Notes: a model not told the origin generated them from the letters alone. Shown: positions 13,111-26,306, numbered from the stretch's first letter. The stretch: DNA of 64,000 bases from Isoetes taiwanensis (GCA_021234155.1 JAJEKV010000014.1:11820028-11884027); one strand, 5' to 3'. Made by a program: numbers and translations.

Positions 13111-14330
13111 CCCTTCTAATGTCGCCCAAGAGAAGGGATGTCAGAGTGCGAGGCTAGGTAGTGTATCGGGCAATGGCGGGGTACGTGAAAGGAAGTGGGA
13201 GGAAGTGGAAAGTGCGTGGGGGAACAGGAGGCTGTGCGACAAAGGGAGGTGGTGGTGTACGGGCAAGGTGCTAACAGATGGTGGTGGCTTGCGAGGGGAA
13301 GGGTGGTCCACATGGCAACATGAAGGGGGTGGTGCTTGCGGGTGCTACCCTAGAAGAACACAGTCGGCTGGAAGCGAGGAAAGAATGGGCGAGATCCGGG
13401 GATGGAATGATGGTGGTGCATATGGGAGTGGATGGACAAACCGCTTCGCATAAGGAGAGAACTGGAGCATGGGAAAGAGAGCGAGGTGGTGGGAAAGAGA
13501 GCGAGGGAGGCTGAGTGGTCGATGCTTGGGCGTAATCTGCATAAACCATGGGTGCCCTCAAGGCTAGAGGTCCACATCGCCCAAAATGTGGATGGCAATT
13601 GGCGTGCTCTGCAGTAGCAAAGGCAAAGACACGCTAGAACCATCTCTGCCTCTATGGCCTGGGAACATCCGTCTGCGGTAGCCCCTAATCCACCAACCTC
13701 GGCCACCTTCCAGCGACATCCTCCTCCTCCCTGCGGTACAGGTCCATTGCCTCATCCTCAATAGGGAGGTCTCTCCTCCTCGACATACCAGAGCCTCCAC
13801 CTTTGATGCAGGTAATGCGGCCGGTCGGGACATATAAACCCTCGCCGCACCCTAGTGGCGCTTGCCTCTGTACGCCATCCAAGTGGTCCTCCACAGTGGG
13901 TATCTAAAAGCTAACTCCTCTGCAGTATGTCCTCTCCAAAGCCCTCCCACTCTGCCACTGCAGATGCGTGGACTCTAGGCGTAAAAGCGTGCCTCCTTTG
14001 GGATACTAGATACTCACCACGGCACATCTGTCGACCCGCAGCGGCTCCTCTCCTCTCTCTCTCGCGTGCCGCCTCGTCCTCCTCGTCCCTCGGGGCCTCT
14101 CGATGCACCTGCGTGGCCGAGCCACCCATGGTACCTCCCCATGCCTCTCGTGGTGCTTCCGCGCATCCATACCTAGACCCCGGCCACCACTGGTCTCGGG
14201 AAGGCGTGTGTGTGTGCAACCCTCGTGCTCTAAAACCATCTATCACGGGACCTTGCAGGTCCCGGGGATGGTGATCAATGCTCGACGTATTCTCAATACC
14301 CATGGAGCTCGTCCTAAAAAATTCTAAATT
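13111..14330. other. GC-rich stretch with unidentified open frames
   Basis: GC content jumps well above both sides and open frames overlap on both strands. The most protein-like reading is minus, with an acidic and arginine-rich peptide at 13911-14303 (130 codons, no stop). A second minus reading (13685-13894) contains IEDEAMDLYRREEEDVAGRW. Neither matches a family I know. A captured host gene fragment inside a transposon or a decayed gene is possible. High GC alone also produces accidental open frames. Confidence 0.25.
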
Positions 14331-17300
14331 CTAAGTTCACACAACTCTAAAGCAATAGACAAAAAAAAAAAAAATTTAAGTTTTCTCTACATACGAGATG
14401 CATATTCGTTTCCTCGTACTAATGGAAGTAAAGAGAACAACGGATAAGCTCATACTAAGGGACTAACCTAAACTTATACTCTGAATCGAGTAACCTAAGC
14501 TTATACTAAAACCTAAACATACTAGGGACTAACTTGGTCGGCCGCGAATGTCCTAATCGGTGGGAGGCGGTGGCGCGCCTTTGCATCTGGCTGCCTCTAA
14601 TCTGCCATATCACGTATGAATAGATCACAAAAAAACCATAAGCGGGTAATTTATTTGAAATATATGAGAAAATTGTTATTACAAAAGAAAACCCTAAACC
14701 CTAGCAAATTTTAAGCACAATGACAACATACAAGAAATTCCAATCAGACAAATCATAATCCTATTGTTTAAATTCGGTTTTCCCGTCAAGTGAAAAACTT
14801 TTTAGATTTTTTTTCCAGATTGATTTTCTAAGGTTGTGGGATTTTTTATCACCGGTAAAAAATTCCGTTCGCCAAAAATCGGGCAGTTGAGTGGAGTATG
14901 ATTTCGAAATGCAGAAAATAGAGGCAACGAAAATAGAGGCAGTGCATGTTGGTTGGTTCGATTTGGTGGAAAACCCGTGGTTAACACTGGCATGCACCGA
15001 GAATGTTGTTTAATTTTTGCATCATGCTCTGCCGATCTCTCTTTGTGGAGATTTTTAATGTTCTGGCACAAATACCTGGGGTATTATAGTCTAAAAATCA
15101 CAGGTTTCTTTGTTTGGGGACGATGGATCTTATCCGTCCCCAAGTTTTGGCAGCAGAGAGCAAGGATGAAAGACGTGGCGTCAAGCATCTTGGTCGTTTT
15201 GATTTGCATCGAAAACAAAATTGCATCTTGCAAGCAAGCCCCCGTCGTTCTGCAGGTAGAGCTTCCTATGTTCTTTCTGTTTTTCTGTAGCATGATATAA
15301 ATTTTGTGTGTACGTTTACATGGTGTTGGACCTACAAATTGTTCTAGCCGTGTCTATGCTGATCGATCTGCCAGATGCATCCTCAAGACACGCAGGTCTG
15401 CGAAGCATACGACAAAAGTTCAAAAAATTTAGGTATCGTCTGTTTGCATCATCTATTCATGTCATTTCTAAGCTCAAGATCCACATGTTTGTGTCTCTTT
15501 CCTTGGTTGAGGTTTCTTTCTTTCATTTCTTTGAGTTATAGAGTCATTTAAACAGATTTTGCCTCTGTGCGTGAAATTGGTAAGTGATGCCAACTCTGTA
15601 CGCAGGCATGTCATTGGCTAAATCCATAGGCTTATGATAGTTGGACTCTCCTTATGCTTTAAAATAACCTGAATCATGTTGAATTATGCCCAGAACAAGA
15701 GTACCACAATGTTGCAAAGGTTCTATTCTTTAAGATCCCTTCTATTTTATGTTCACCAAATTTAATTTCTAGATGAACCCATCATATGCTAAGTCTAATG
15801 GGGATGACTTATTAGAGTTGATGGCTATGGAGATCCTGAGCACTCTTTGTGAGAATAAAATCTCTGCCCCAGCTCATCTAACACAATGCCTCAGACTACT
15901 CATTCCCTGTGCTGGTACTGCTTCCTATCCAAACTCAAGTCTCCTAACTTAACAAATGCACGCTGGAAGTATAGAATACACTCACATGCAATTTACGCTA
16001 ACTCTTGATCTACCACCAGACCTCACTTTGTTGTTTATTTTAGGCGATATGAGGCATGGAAGATGTTGAGCTGTTAGATCTAGCGATTATTCTTTGCATT
16101 TTTTCAGGTCTTTATTCTTGCGGAACCATGCGCTATGGCTCTATCAGCGGTCAATGGGCTGCGATGTAAAGGTAGCTTTGAGTCGGTATCTTTATGCTAC
16201 TCTAAAGTGGGACTTACGCTACTCGGATATGCCACTTTAGTATCTCTTTATCTTCTGCAGGATATTAAAAGCTTCATGCCACAATTGTGTTGCCACAAGA
16301 ACTCCCATGCGTCGTTCAACTGCTTGAATACATGTGTCGCAACATTTGATGTTCAAATTGCATTTCAAAACATTCAGTTCCTTATCAGGCCCATTAGAGA
16401 CTTGCCAAATCTGTGTACACAATTTTCTGTTTATAACTTTGTTGTAGCATTGCCAAGAGGGCAATTGCATAGTGTTTTAAAGATGAACATGACAATCTTC
16501 TCCACAAATATCTATGCAGAAATTCATGTATTGGTCCAACTTCGGATTGCAACTCCATTTTGGCCCATAATTTGGACGATTATAGAAGCATTCTAGCATG
16601 TATTAAGCAAGCAATTTGTTTTTGAGATCTTTTATTGTGGCCATTTTATGAGATTCAATTCCAGTTGTGTATATGATTTGTACTTGCAGGCCTACAATGG
16701 CTTATGTCTCTTTCCATGTTTATTTGCTTTGGATGCATTAATGTGACAGAATCTTTTTGTCTTGCAGATTTAAATCTCCTCCATTGCAAACTTAACGCCC
16801 AAGTATGAACCATGGTGGAGGAAATGTTCAAATATCGATGATGTCCAAGATGGACTCCTAACAATCATGAATGTCTCAGAGTTCATGCTCCAATTTTATG
16901 GAGTAGGTGAGCTCTATAGATTTGGAAGAACTGCATTAATATTGTAATACCTATATGCTTTTCTTTTTAACGCATACTAATGCAAATAATCCTCTTTCTA
17001 GATTATAAATTTAACTGAGAAAATCTAATAGCGGCCTGTTCTAATTTTGCAGTATCTATCATGCTTCACTCTGTTTTAACATATTCATTGCAGCATGTTC
17101 TAAAGTAGAGGTGTGAAAATGTATAATCTTCAGGTTTATTTATTTTAGCAAATGCAGTTTTTGCATTTCGCTTTGGATATTGTCTTCAGTATATCTTATA
17201 GAAATGTTACCCAGCAACGACAAAATGTTGCAAGTGATCTAGAGAAAATGAAAAGCACACTGTACCAAACCTGAATAGCAAATGTAAAGTACCAGAGATT

Positions 17301-18876
17301 CATTGGTCTATATTTTTAGCATTTATACTTTCAGCATGGAGTATCAATATGCCATATACTGGATGCATCAAATCGTCTCAACCGTATCCAGCCTGTTGTT
17401 AAAGCACTCTCATTTTGCATAACAAAGACAACCAGAATTTAGCCTAAGATTCCAAAGCTTATTCTTTCAAAACAATTTATGTGTAGCCCTTTTAACTTGA
17501 TCAGGTAGGAGTATGCTATTTTGGATAGATTTATTTGAAGCATTTTGAAGCTCTACAATTTTGTAATTTTCATAGGCATTCTTGAGACCTGTTTTCTCAA
17601 TTACTATGTAACTCCTCACGATGTTGAAGCTCCTCAATTGCAACTACTATTTACTACTTTATTTAATTAATGGAAAGCCAAATGGATGTTCGCCCGCCAC
17701 TACAGGACTAAGGGACTAGCTGATGGAATGTTTTGAAACGGACAATCTAGATGTTTGTCCAAACATTGTAAAGCGTGAGCACACAATGTTTTGTTTGTTC
17801 ATGGATGTATTACTTGCTAGAGAAGAATATTGGCTAGAGCGCACAATATTTTTATAGTTATGCTCAAGTATGGAATTTTGTGGATGAAGTTATGAGAATT
17901 CAAGGGATGGATTGTTCACCCATGCGAATGGGATCGCACAATTGATTTATTTGTCAACAAATAGAAAGATTCCCAACAAATAGAAACACTTTGCACTGTT
18001 TGTGACACCATTATATGACATTGTGCAATATTTTGTCATCCACATTGAATAAGAGTGTCATACCAAGTATTCTAAACCCCCGAGTACATATTTATAACTA
18101 AGTTTCAAAAATAATATTCATAGATAGCTCTAGATCTCATTTGCATGTGTCCCCGAGTGCCAACTTAAATGACGTTGATATTGTTGTAACATCCTCTTTA
18201 GATGTGATTGCTATAGCTCAAAGGCCACTACATTTCACGAATTGATTGTGCTTCTTTAGTCCCAAGCTAAAGCCCATATCCCATGACCTTTTACAAATTG
18301 ATTGTGCACTTTTAGTACAAAGGTCAAGTAACAGAGAATAACAACACAAAATGAACAACAATTTCAATTCCAATCAAATATCAACATGACATATATTACT
18401 TACGATCCAAGGTCAACCACATCTTACGACTTTCACCCTATATGAACTAGAAAAAAATTAGAACAATATGTACCTTAGGTAATCAATATGTACCTACAAC
18501 TTTATAGCTACTTAAAATGTATTTGAGTATAACATTAGGGAGATGTTGAATAGAATAGAATAGAATAGTTTTTTTAACAAAGCATCAAATCATGTTGTTT
18601 GATAAGAAACATCTTTCATATTTTTATCTCAAGATCCACTCGATAGCCCATTAAGGTAAAGTGTGGTCTTCTTTGTCGTTCGTTAGTCCTACTCCTAAAT
18701 CAATAACAATTACCATTGTAAACCTATAATATATACTTTCACAAACCACTATAACCACATATTAGACCACCCAAATTTCATAATCGCAATTGCTCTACAT
18801 TACCTTCGCCCCCACCAAGGCACATTGTCTACTCCGGCCAACAACAAAACAACGGCCTCTTCAAGTTATTAGTAAA
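14331..18876. other. Largely non-coding; one unassigned open frame at 16135-16596
   Basis: No recognisable domain. A plus-strand frame of 153 codons at 16135-16596 is open but its composition is not convincing. Several tttgcag or cttgcag strings (for example 16257, 16685, 16765) could be splice acceptors, so a spliced or non-coding transcript is possible. Two telomere-type units (accctaaaccctag) sit near 14690 and are too few to mean anything. A short GAATA run lies near 18548. Confidence 0.3.
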
Positions 18877-18904
18877 GCCCGGCAACGCCGGGCACCATAA
18901 CTAG
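18877..18904 (+). mobile_element. Helitron 3' terminus (hairpin plus CTAG)
   Basis: The stem GCCCGGC, loop AAC and stem GCCGGGC are followed eight bases later by CTAG and then T. A GC hairpin about ten bases from CTRR, inserted before T, is the standard 3' end of plant Helitrons. The body would lie to the left on the plus strand. Its 5' TC end could not be placed, and no Rep or helicase coding is visible there, so it is non-autonomous or a fragment. It is unrelated in position and orientation to the Helitron at 27.4-55.2 kb. Confidence 0.75.
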
Positions 18905-21125
18905 TTGTAAATGAATTGGCTAGTTCACATTTAGTTTGTGACTGTGCGCTAAGATCGTTCAAGGTAGCATCTAAGTCGATATAGAAGGCTCGTTTTCCAT
19001 GCCCTTTTTGTTGCTTCTAAACAATATATTCAACCCTTTTTATTTCTCTAGAGAACACCATGAAGCTTTTCTTATTGCCATGACTATTTACATGAGAGAA
19101 GAAATAGAGATGCAATGAAATTGCACTTAGAGTGCTTTTGCATTAATATATAAACTTGTTACATGTAAAGTTTTGGGTTTGATCACTCCAAAACCCAAGT
19201 GTTTCTAATATTTTTAATGGAAATAAAAACTTCACGAGGATTGATGATGCGCCCAATTGATAAATCGCTCCACCTTCAAGCATTCAAGATGAAAAGGATT
19301 CAAAATTTATTCGTTGGAATTAAGCTAATCTTGAAGGAATTAGATGCACTTACTTATCTCCTAATTGCATCAAAAATAGCTATGATGGACTAGATGGAGA
19401 AATTTGTCTAACTCGGCAAATGCTCCAAGCTGCAACTCAAAAGACACGCCCTCGTAAGATTTTTTAAAGCCTCTTGCTGTGCCAACATCAAGCACTTTCA
19501 AAAAGACATTATATATCAATCTGCCTCTCCCAATATCAAACTTAAAACAAACATTATAAATGCATATAATCTTACACATTATCTTATACATTATCTAGAA
19601 ATGCGGGAAGAGTAGATGAGAAAGAAGCATAATCACGGGCAAAACAGAAAAAAATGAGAGAAACCAAGCAATAAAAGCGGGTTTTATCAAGCATTTAATT
19701 CGGGAGGGAAAAAACAATGGAAATCTCATGTGTCGGCATAATTGTCGCCCATACATCTTGCTAAGAAAGGCTTCCTTCCCGTGTATTTCCACTTGTCACT
19801 ATGTTAGAATCAGTAATGGGTCTTGTTCGGGGTCGTAGTAGAAGCCATTAACTTACTCCGCTTGCTCCACCGGAGTTTGTTTTTGCAACCAAAAGGCGAC
19901 AAACCTGTCGAAGCACGTTGCTAGCCTGTTGCTATTCTATTCTATATGTGGACATTATTTTACCATTAGTAACCAGGGAAACCATCAGCCATTCTAATGG
20001 ATGGCCTGGAAAAATTGTCTAGTCCTTTTTACCCTCCAAGCCCTTCGAAACTAGCTATGGAGGAGGATTGGACTTGAGCCTCTTCCTCGGTCCGGGTATT
20101 GCACTTAGGCACTCCACCTCTCGCTACGATCCATTCGGTCAGGTACATCCGTTCAAAATAGTTTTCCATTGAATCATTTCAAAATGTTCTTCCTTTTCGC
20201 ATTGATCCGTCGCCAAAAAATCTTTTATGGGTCCTTTCCCATTCTTCTTAAACCTCATAATCCGATCAAAGCGAAATTTGTTGTAACCCGTATCTTCCTC
20301 GTGCCCGAATTTGAAGCAACCTGCTTGGGAAGGGGCTAAACTTTTACCTCTACTTCTTTCTGTTGGTGTGGGACTTGCTTTACGTTTTCCTTTTGCCCAA
20401 GCCTTGTTATTCTTGCTTCGACTGCATGGCAACTTTTAGCGATTTTTGTCCACCATAATTGGATTGGTAGTGGAGGCACGATTCGGTTTTGTTAAAAATT
20501 CGCACCCTATTAAAAACAAATAAAACATAACAAGGAAACTCTGAAATTTGAATTAGTAAACTCCATTCAATTTTATGCATGTACTCACAAAATTTTTTAT
20601 CTCTGGGAGGCATAGGTCTCCGGACGTCAAGATGCTTTCTTAGGCTCTCGATGTCCGAAGATGCTTTCTTGGGCGCCCAAAGATCCAAAAATTTTTACGT
20701 CAATCGGATCCGTAGTGTTCGTATATAGAAATTAAAACTGCGGAATATGAATATCGCCAGAGGTGAATAACTTAATTAATCTATCCGCTTCGGTGATTGA
20801 ATCCAAGTAGAAGGTAGAAAATTTCTTACCTTTTCAAGCCAACCTCGAAACAAGTGGATTCATGCGTTCAAACTTGTGGATTTCTTCAATTCTTGAAACG
20901 CCCGTGAATTTTTTTTCCTTGAATCGCCACGCCACTCGAAACACTTCCTTGAATCTACAATCGAAACCCTTCCTTGAATCGCTAAAGAAAAAATAGACGC
21001 TTCAAATCGCCGGAGAAGAGACCAAAAGAAGAATATCTAAAGCTTCTTCAAAAAAAAACGCTTAAATTTAATTCTAGTCATTAATTTCGACGGTGGATAT
21101 CTTCACCCAAAAAAATTCTACTTTT
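18905..21125. other. No gene recognised
   Basis: Two overlapping minus-strand open stretches (20139-20432 and 20407-20688) are basic and lysine-rich but show no domain. Otherwise stops occur in all frames. Confidence 0.35.
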
Positions 21126-21188
21126 GGAAACCCTTAGGGGTTCAATATGGGAAACCTTCCTGTCCCATATTGAACCCTAAGGGTTTCC
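21126..21188. repeat. Hairpin of GGAAACCCTTAGGGTTCAATATGGGA arms
   Basis: The left arm at 21126-21152 and right arm at 21163-21188 are reverse complements apart from one extra G, around a 10-base loop. The arms carry the motif seen at 13020-13110. This could be a foldback element or the end of an inverted-repeat transposon. Confidence 0.65.
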
Positions 21189-21685
21189 ACTAATTTAGTT
21201 AATAACCCCTGTCGGGGAGATAGTGTGAGCGCCACCAGATGGTGCCGCCCAAAATTCTCACCTAAAAAAATCACCTAAAAACTTAAGCAATAATTTTTAA
21301 GTAATTTGAAGGTGCTTTTGGTTACGTGAGCAAAACTTCTAAGCAAAACTTCGGTGCCGCGTGGATTCATCTATCTTTTCACGACAACGCAATCCATACC
21401 TTTAAACCGGCAAGAATTGCCCTTTGACATGGGCACACCGCATAATTTTTAGATGGCATCTATCTCTAAAGCATGAATGAGAGAAAATTTCTTTGTTTCG
21501 GCCCAAGGCAATCGGATTTTAAGCCGGTTTTTCTAAATTATCTCGTTTCGAGCTTTGACCGATGGCCCTTGGAGTTGGAATCAAACTCCATATCTTGCTT
21601 TTGGTAATGAAATGAAGTTGCAAATTGAAGCTTCAAACCAAAAAAAATTATGGGCCGGGTGGAGGGTTCAGAATGCAGGAGATAG

Positions 21686-22177
21686 GCCTACAAATACTGG
21701 AACTCCGTGATATATCATCAGGGATGTGGTTAATCAGGACAAAACAGAGTGGTTAATCCAGGACATCCATTATCGAATTTCGTAGGTTAATCCGGACATC
21801 CGATATCGACCCGGGGTGGTTAATCCGGACATCCGATATCAGCCACATGGTTAATCCGGACAAAAAGTGGTTAATCCGGACAAAACCAAGCGTAGAACCG
21901 CGGCGAAGTGAGGCGAAATTTTGATCGATCGCTCTTCTTTCTCGCGGGCGGTTTGATCCGCTTTAAAAACATGCCAATCGCTTTGTATGCCTCTTTATGT
22001 TAGATTGATGAAGAGAGGAGATTTACGGCGAAATAGAGCAGAATCGATCAAAAAGGGCAAAAACAGTTGGTTTTGGGCTTCAAACTGCGCAGGTCCCGAT
22101 TAACCACAATGGCTGATAACGGGTGTCGGGTTAACCACATCCCGGATGATATATACGGTCTTCCTACAAATACAGGA
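21686..22177. mobile_element. Small terminal-inverted-repeat element with subterminal repeats
   Basis: The left end (about 21701-21735) and right end (about 22128-22162) are inverted copies of ATATATCATC(A/C)GGGATGTGGTTAA. Directly outside both lies the direct repeat cctacaaatac(t/a)gga, a likely target duplication. Inside the left end the phrase ggttaatccggac recurs five or six times between 21728 and 21890, a subterminal array like those bound by transposases. It has no coding capacity, so it behaves as a MITE. Superfamily undecided. Confidence 0.5.
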
Positions 22178-23868
22178 GGACCCATACCTGCTCAGCAATC
22201 AGACCCCTGTTTTGTGGTCTTCGAATCAACCCCATGGCCCTTACAAATCATAGCCCCGATTCCATCTAGATCTTGCTTATTTTGAAAAACGGCAGCCCTC
22301 AAAGTCCTCCATCTACAATTTGCTTAATATCTTCGGATTCTTGAAGATTGCTGGAGTTTTTTTGCAGAATCCTTTGCCTTTCTTATTTCTCAGAATCACA
22401 ACCACCAGAAGCTACAGCCATGCGACTTTAAAGCTGAGAGTCACATTTGGCATGATCAAGCCTGCACTGACCTGGCTAATGGGATATTCGCGCTTATGTT
22501 CTCATCTGTGGGCCAAGTCCACTGTCATGATTAGTATTCTGTCTATTCTCTCATTTTGGGTTGCATTTCTGCGAAAAAAATCGCAGCAAAATGTGGTCCA
22601 AGCTGCCAAGCAGGCACCCGGATTGCTTCTTTTCTCAAATCATCTTTTCACCACGCCAAAGCCTATCTTGTCTTAGTCTTGGCTAAAATTTCATGAAGAG
22701 GTCGATTTGACAGACTAATAGAATCAAATATACTAAAAAGTTGATTTGGGGATTAAAGAGTGATGAAAAAGCTTAAATCAAGAATTGGATTTGACAAAGG
22801 CTTACCAAACCCTCAAATTTCCTGAAACCCCTGTTCTTGTTCTTGATCTTTGCTTTTCCTGGTTTCCTTTGTCAGATTTCGAGGATGTTTGCTTTCCCTG
22901 TACCGGATCGAGTAGCATAGAGGCAAACAGGGATGTTGGAGTTGAAACTGTAGTGGGATAAGAGCAAGTGGCAAGTAGTCGTAACATAAAATGCGACATG
23001 TTTAAAAGGGGACTTCTTTGCACGAAAAGCTCCAGCAAACTCCATAACCAAAACATCTTTTGCCTAGATTTTTACAGAGCTCTTTGCAGGGGAAGCTCCA
23101 GCGAACTCCATAATGCTGTTCGGCGAGAAGCTAAGAGAATTAGAGAGTTCAAGGCATTTTCTGCTTAGATTTTTACAGAGCTCCATAACCCTGCTGGGCA
23201 AGAAGCTGCGAGAATCGAAATGTTCAAAGGCATTTTCTGTCTAAATTTTTCCATCAGATTGCAGCTTCAGTTGCTTCGCCAAAATTAAAGTGTAAATTGA
23301 CATTTTCCAAATCAACTTTAACGAAAGGACTCCGAACCAGACACACGTCCACATAATCTTTGTACAAAATTCTTCCATTCTGTAACAATCTACAGAGCTG
23401 AGACCGGAATTAGTTTGGGGAAATTTCTCCAAGGATTGGTATGCCCTATGAGCTTTCTTTTGTGGGGGCTTCTGCAACTCCAATTTTGGCGTATGAGGGC
23501 TCGTAACGTTTCTCACAAACTAAGGAATTTGAAGAGCCGGAAGCAAATCAAAGCACATGCAGTTTAACTCTCAGACTAAATCTGTTCCACTTGGTTATTA
23601 AAGCTTGAAACCACAGAGGAAAGCAGAGTTATGTGGTTGATGCCACAATCTACAAAACCTCATGTCGGCACAATCTACAAAATCTTCTGTCATCGCTTAC
23701 CCTTGCCAGAAGTTTGCAGGGAATAAAGCTCTAAATTGGAGACCTAAATTAAACTCAACAGAACAATTGCAATTACCTGGACTACGCAGAAGTTGAGAAG
23801 TGTTTCAATGCCAAAGCCATTAAACCACAACAGGGGAGGGTACTGTGCGGGGTCACTGGGCGCAAAGA
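22178..23868. other. No gene recognised
   Basis: Open frames such as 22320-22676 (plus, 118 codons) show no domain. A short imperfect tandem repeat is listed separately. Confidence 0.35.
23015..23255. repeat. Imperfect tandem repeat
   Basis: The strings agctccagc(a/g)aactccataa, cgagaagct and ggcattttctg recur in order two to three times with a period of roughly 80-100 bases, each unit carrying (t/a)agatttttacagagctc or a variant. Confidence 0.45.
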
Positions 23869-24056
23869 TGAAAACGCACAAATGACGTGCTAGCTATACT
23901 CACCACCCAACCACGAGCTCAGCACAGAAAACTGAATGCCCCTTGAGCTCTCCCCCGAGCATCTTTATAGCTAGCAGCCCTCCATGCATGCATGCAACCT
24001 CTTAGGGATGCATGCAAATGCATGCAATCCCTCTCTGGACGTCCACGTCCAGTGTC
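23869..24056 (-). repeat. 3' LTR of the short-LTR element
   Basis: It matches 26318-26497 through the landmark agctatactcaccacccaac. It contains several CATGCA units in direct and overlapping arrangement (about 23980-24030). Confidence 0.6.
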
Positions 24057-24499
24057 ATTGCATTCCCTCCCTTTGACATGCAGCTAGTCCCTCTGCAAGG
24101 GGGAAGAGTCCTTTTGCCATCTTAGCATAATCTTGTCTTGGCCCTCTTTTGGGGGCCCTACTAGAAGCCTTCCCAATGTCTTGTGCCTTCCGGCCAAGAG
24201 TATATTCATCGCTAGACATCCGGAATAGGCCTCTAATAAATTGCCACGAACCCATAGGGCGTCCTCCAAAGGCCGATTGGCAAAACTTAACCAAATATTG
24301 CTTAGAACCACTAGTGGATTTATCATTCAACCGGAAACATTAATCCAGGCGCCAACTTAAGGTCTTTCTTGCGCGCGTCCTTCTTAAAGTGGCCTTTGTG
24401 AATCCTCATCCATACCCAATCACATTCCTTAAAAGTCATTTGCATGCATCATAAGTTTTTAAGTTGTTTGAACAAGGACTAAAGTGGGCTTGCTTAGTC

Positions 24500-25030
24500 A
24501 AACAATCTACAACCTGTCAAATCATATTATTCTTAGAGCAATGCTAGCAAAATTCTTAACAAACTTGTCTATAATAACTGCAAATGCAAATAGTATTCTT
24601 CCAAAGACTTGCAATACACATACGCCAAGAATTGTTCCTTTTCCTGACCAATAAAACTGGTGCACCAAAAGGTGAATAACTATGTCGAATCAAACCAGCT
24701 TGATGTAACTTCAAAAAGTTGGCGCTTAATCTCGACTTGGTGCCCATGCTGAAATTGACAATGAAACCATTGGAATGGGGTCAATCACAAGATCCTTAAC
24801 CAACTTAAAGGTCCTTTTCCCTCCATCCAAGGGCCAACAAAAGAGTACGAGAAACCCAGTCAACCAAAGGATTATACTCTTGATGCCAAGGCATCCCAAT
24901 CAAAAGATCCCACCTTTGCCAAGGTCGACCACCAAAAAATACGCTTGGCGTTAAAACCTTGAATGGAGTATTCCAAATCTTTAACAACCAAAGGCGCAAG
25001 GTGAAATTTGACCACTAAGCGGACGACAAA
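24500..25030 (-). pseudogene. Protease end and reverse transcriptase start, truncated
   Basis: The minus-strand frame at 24805-24999 reads DLLIGMPWHQEYNPLVDW, the usual tail of a Ty3 protease (D-LGMPWL---NP-IDW). Further along, 24556-24747 reads LIRHSYSPFGAPVLLVRKRN followed by NSWRMC, the N-terminal block of Ty3 reverse transcriptase. The catalytic YxDD segment and everything after it are absent, so the remnant cannot make polymerase. Frameshifts separate the two pieces. Confidence 0.75.
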
Positions 25031-25039
25031 TCCATCGCG

Positions 25040-26306
25040 TTCGTCAATGGAAGAGTGGACAAGTCCAACGCCTTCACTAACCCGGCGAAATCACATCAAA
25101 CTCACTACCGGGGATCAAAAGAGCATGCACTTTTCGATCCCGGACGATTCTTAAAAACATAAAAGGCGACTATGTTCGGGATGGTCTAGTGTATAGGGAA
25201 TGACCCACAAAAAGCCACCGTTTTTGTCCCTTTCTTTCTTAGATTAGGTGGAACTTTAGATGTATCGATTTTGAATCCCCTTTTTCCTTGACGGGTGTAC
25301 ACGGAACATTCAAAAATTTATGGTGGGACTAGAGCAAATAAAACACTTATGCTCACTGATGAGATGATTCTTAGAGCCATATAGGATTCTTTAGGCTCCC
25401 TCTCTGGGCGAAGACTTATCCTCCTCCCAAGGCAGCTTTGCACTCGACCCTAAGGCGAAATAGGAGGAACATGATCTCCATTGGTAGCTCTTCACGATGC
25501 GGGTTTAACAAACTTGTGAGAATGACCCGCGTGGGAATCATACGACATAGATTTAAACCCCCTTTGTGCATTGATGGCCGAGTTAATGAAAGACCCTCCT
25601 CTTCAACTTTTTTTACGCTAGTTTGCAGAGGGCCCCAAAAAGAAAGGTTTGCGGCTTGAAGATCCAACTTGGCTCGGATCCAACGATGGACCGCCCATCA
25701 ACCGGTCGATTTTCTGCATCATTTTGCCAAGTGGAGACCTTTCTTCAAGACTCTTTGCCGAAAAATCACGAACGGACTCCTTGTCTTCTTTGGTCAATCT
25801 GGTTCCATTCGGTGAGCAAATCGGCTCCCGATTATGACCCGAAACCTTTCCTTAATGAGTGTCTCAAACTCTCGCAAATGTTGTGATCGGAGTTTCCTTG
25901 GGGGGTGCTTGAGTAGATCAAGCCACCAATCCTTAGCGACCCCTCCTAAGTGACGTCAAACAAAATAAAGCCGAAAGTGTCATCATCATCTTTGGTTTTG
26001 GCGAAATATGAGTTCGGGGATCCATAACCATGCAAAGAGTTCCTCCGCATCATCCGTGGGTCGCCAAATAAGGTTTGAACTCAATTTTCACATTCGCTTA
26101 AATCTTAATACCAGCGACACGTGGATGTCACGCATCATCGGCTGACTTCAATCGCGAACTTCGCCCGGCGAGTCCATGTCCCGAAGCTCTCATTATCGCG
26201 AGCTTAAAAGCAGCTTCCAACTTTTTAAGCTCAAAATTCGCGGTTTGGGTCTCCAACTCCATTATCCGATCCACTTCCCAGCGGGATTGGTCCATCACAA
26301 CTTGAA
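25040..26306 (-). pseudogene. Gag-like remnant of the short-LTR element
   Basis: Its place between the primer site and the protease implies gag. Minus-strand open pieces such as 25416-25667 exist, but no zinc knuckle is intact and frames break often. The assignment rests mainly on position. Confidence 0.35.

Noticed and set aside
14685-14702. Telomere-type repeat (accctaaaccctag)
   Set aside because: Only two units, which is expected by chance or from common plant promoter-like motifs; no internal telomere tract.
21728-21890. Array of ggttaatccggac phrases as a CRISPR-like array
   Set aside because: Unequal short spacers, plant context and position inside an inverted-repeat element make a transposon subterminal array the plain explanation.
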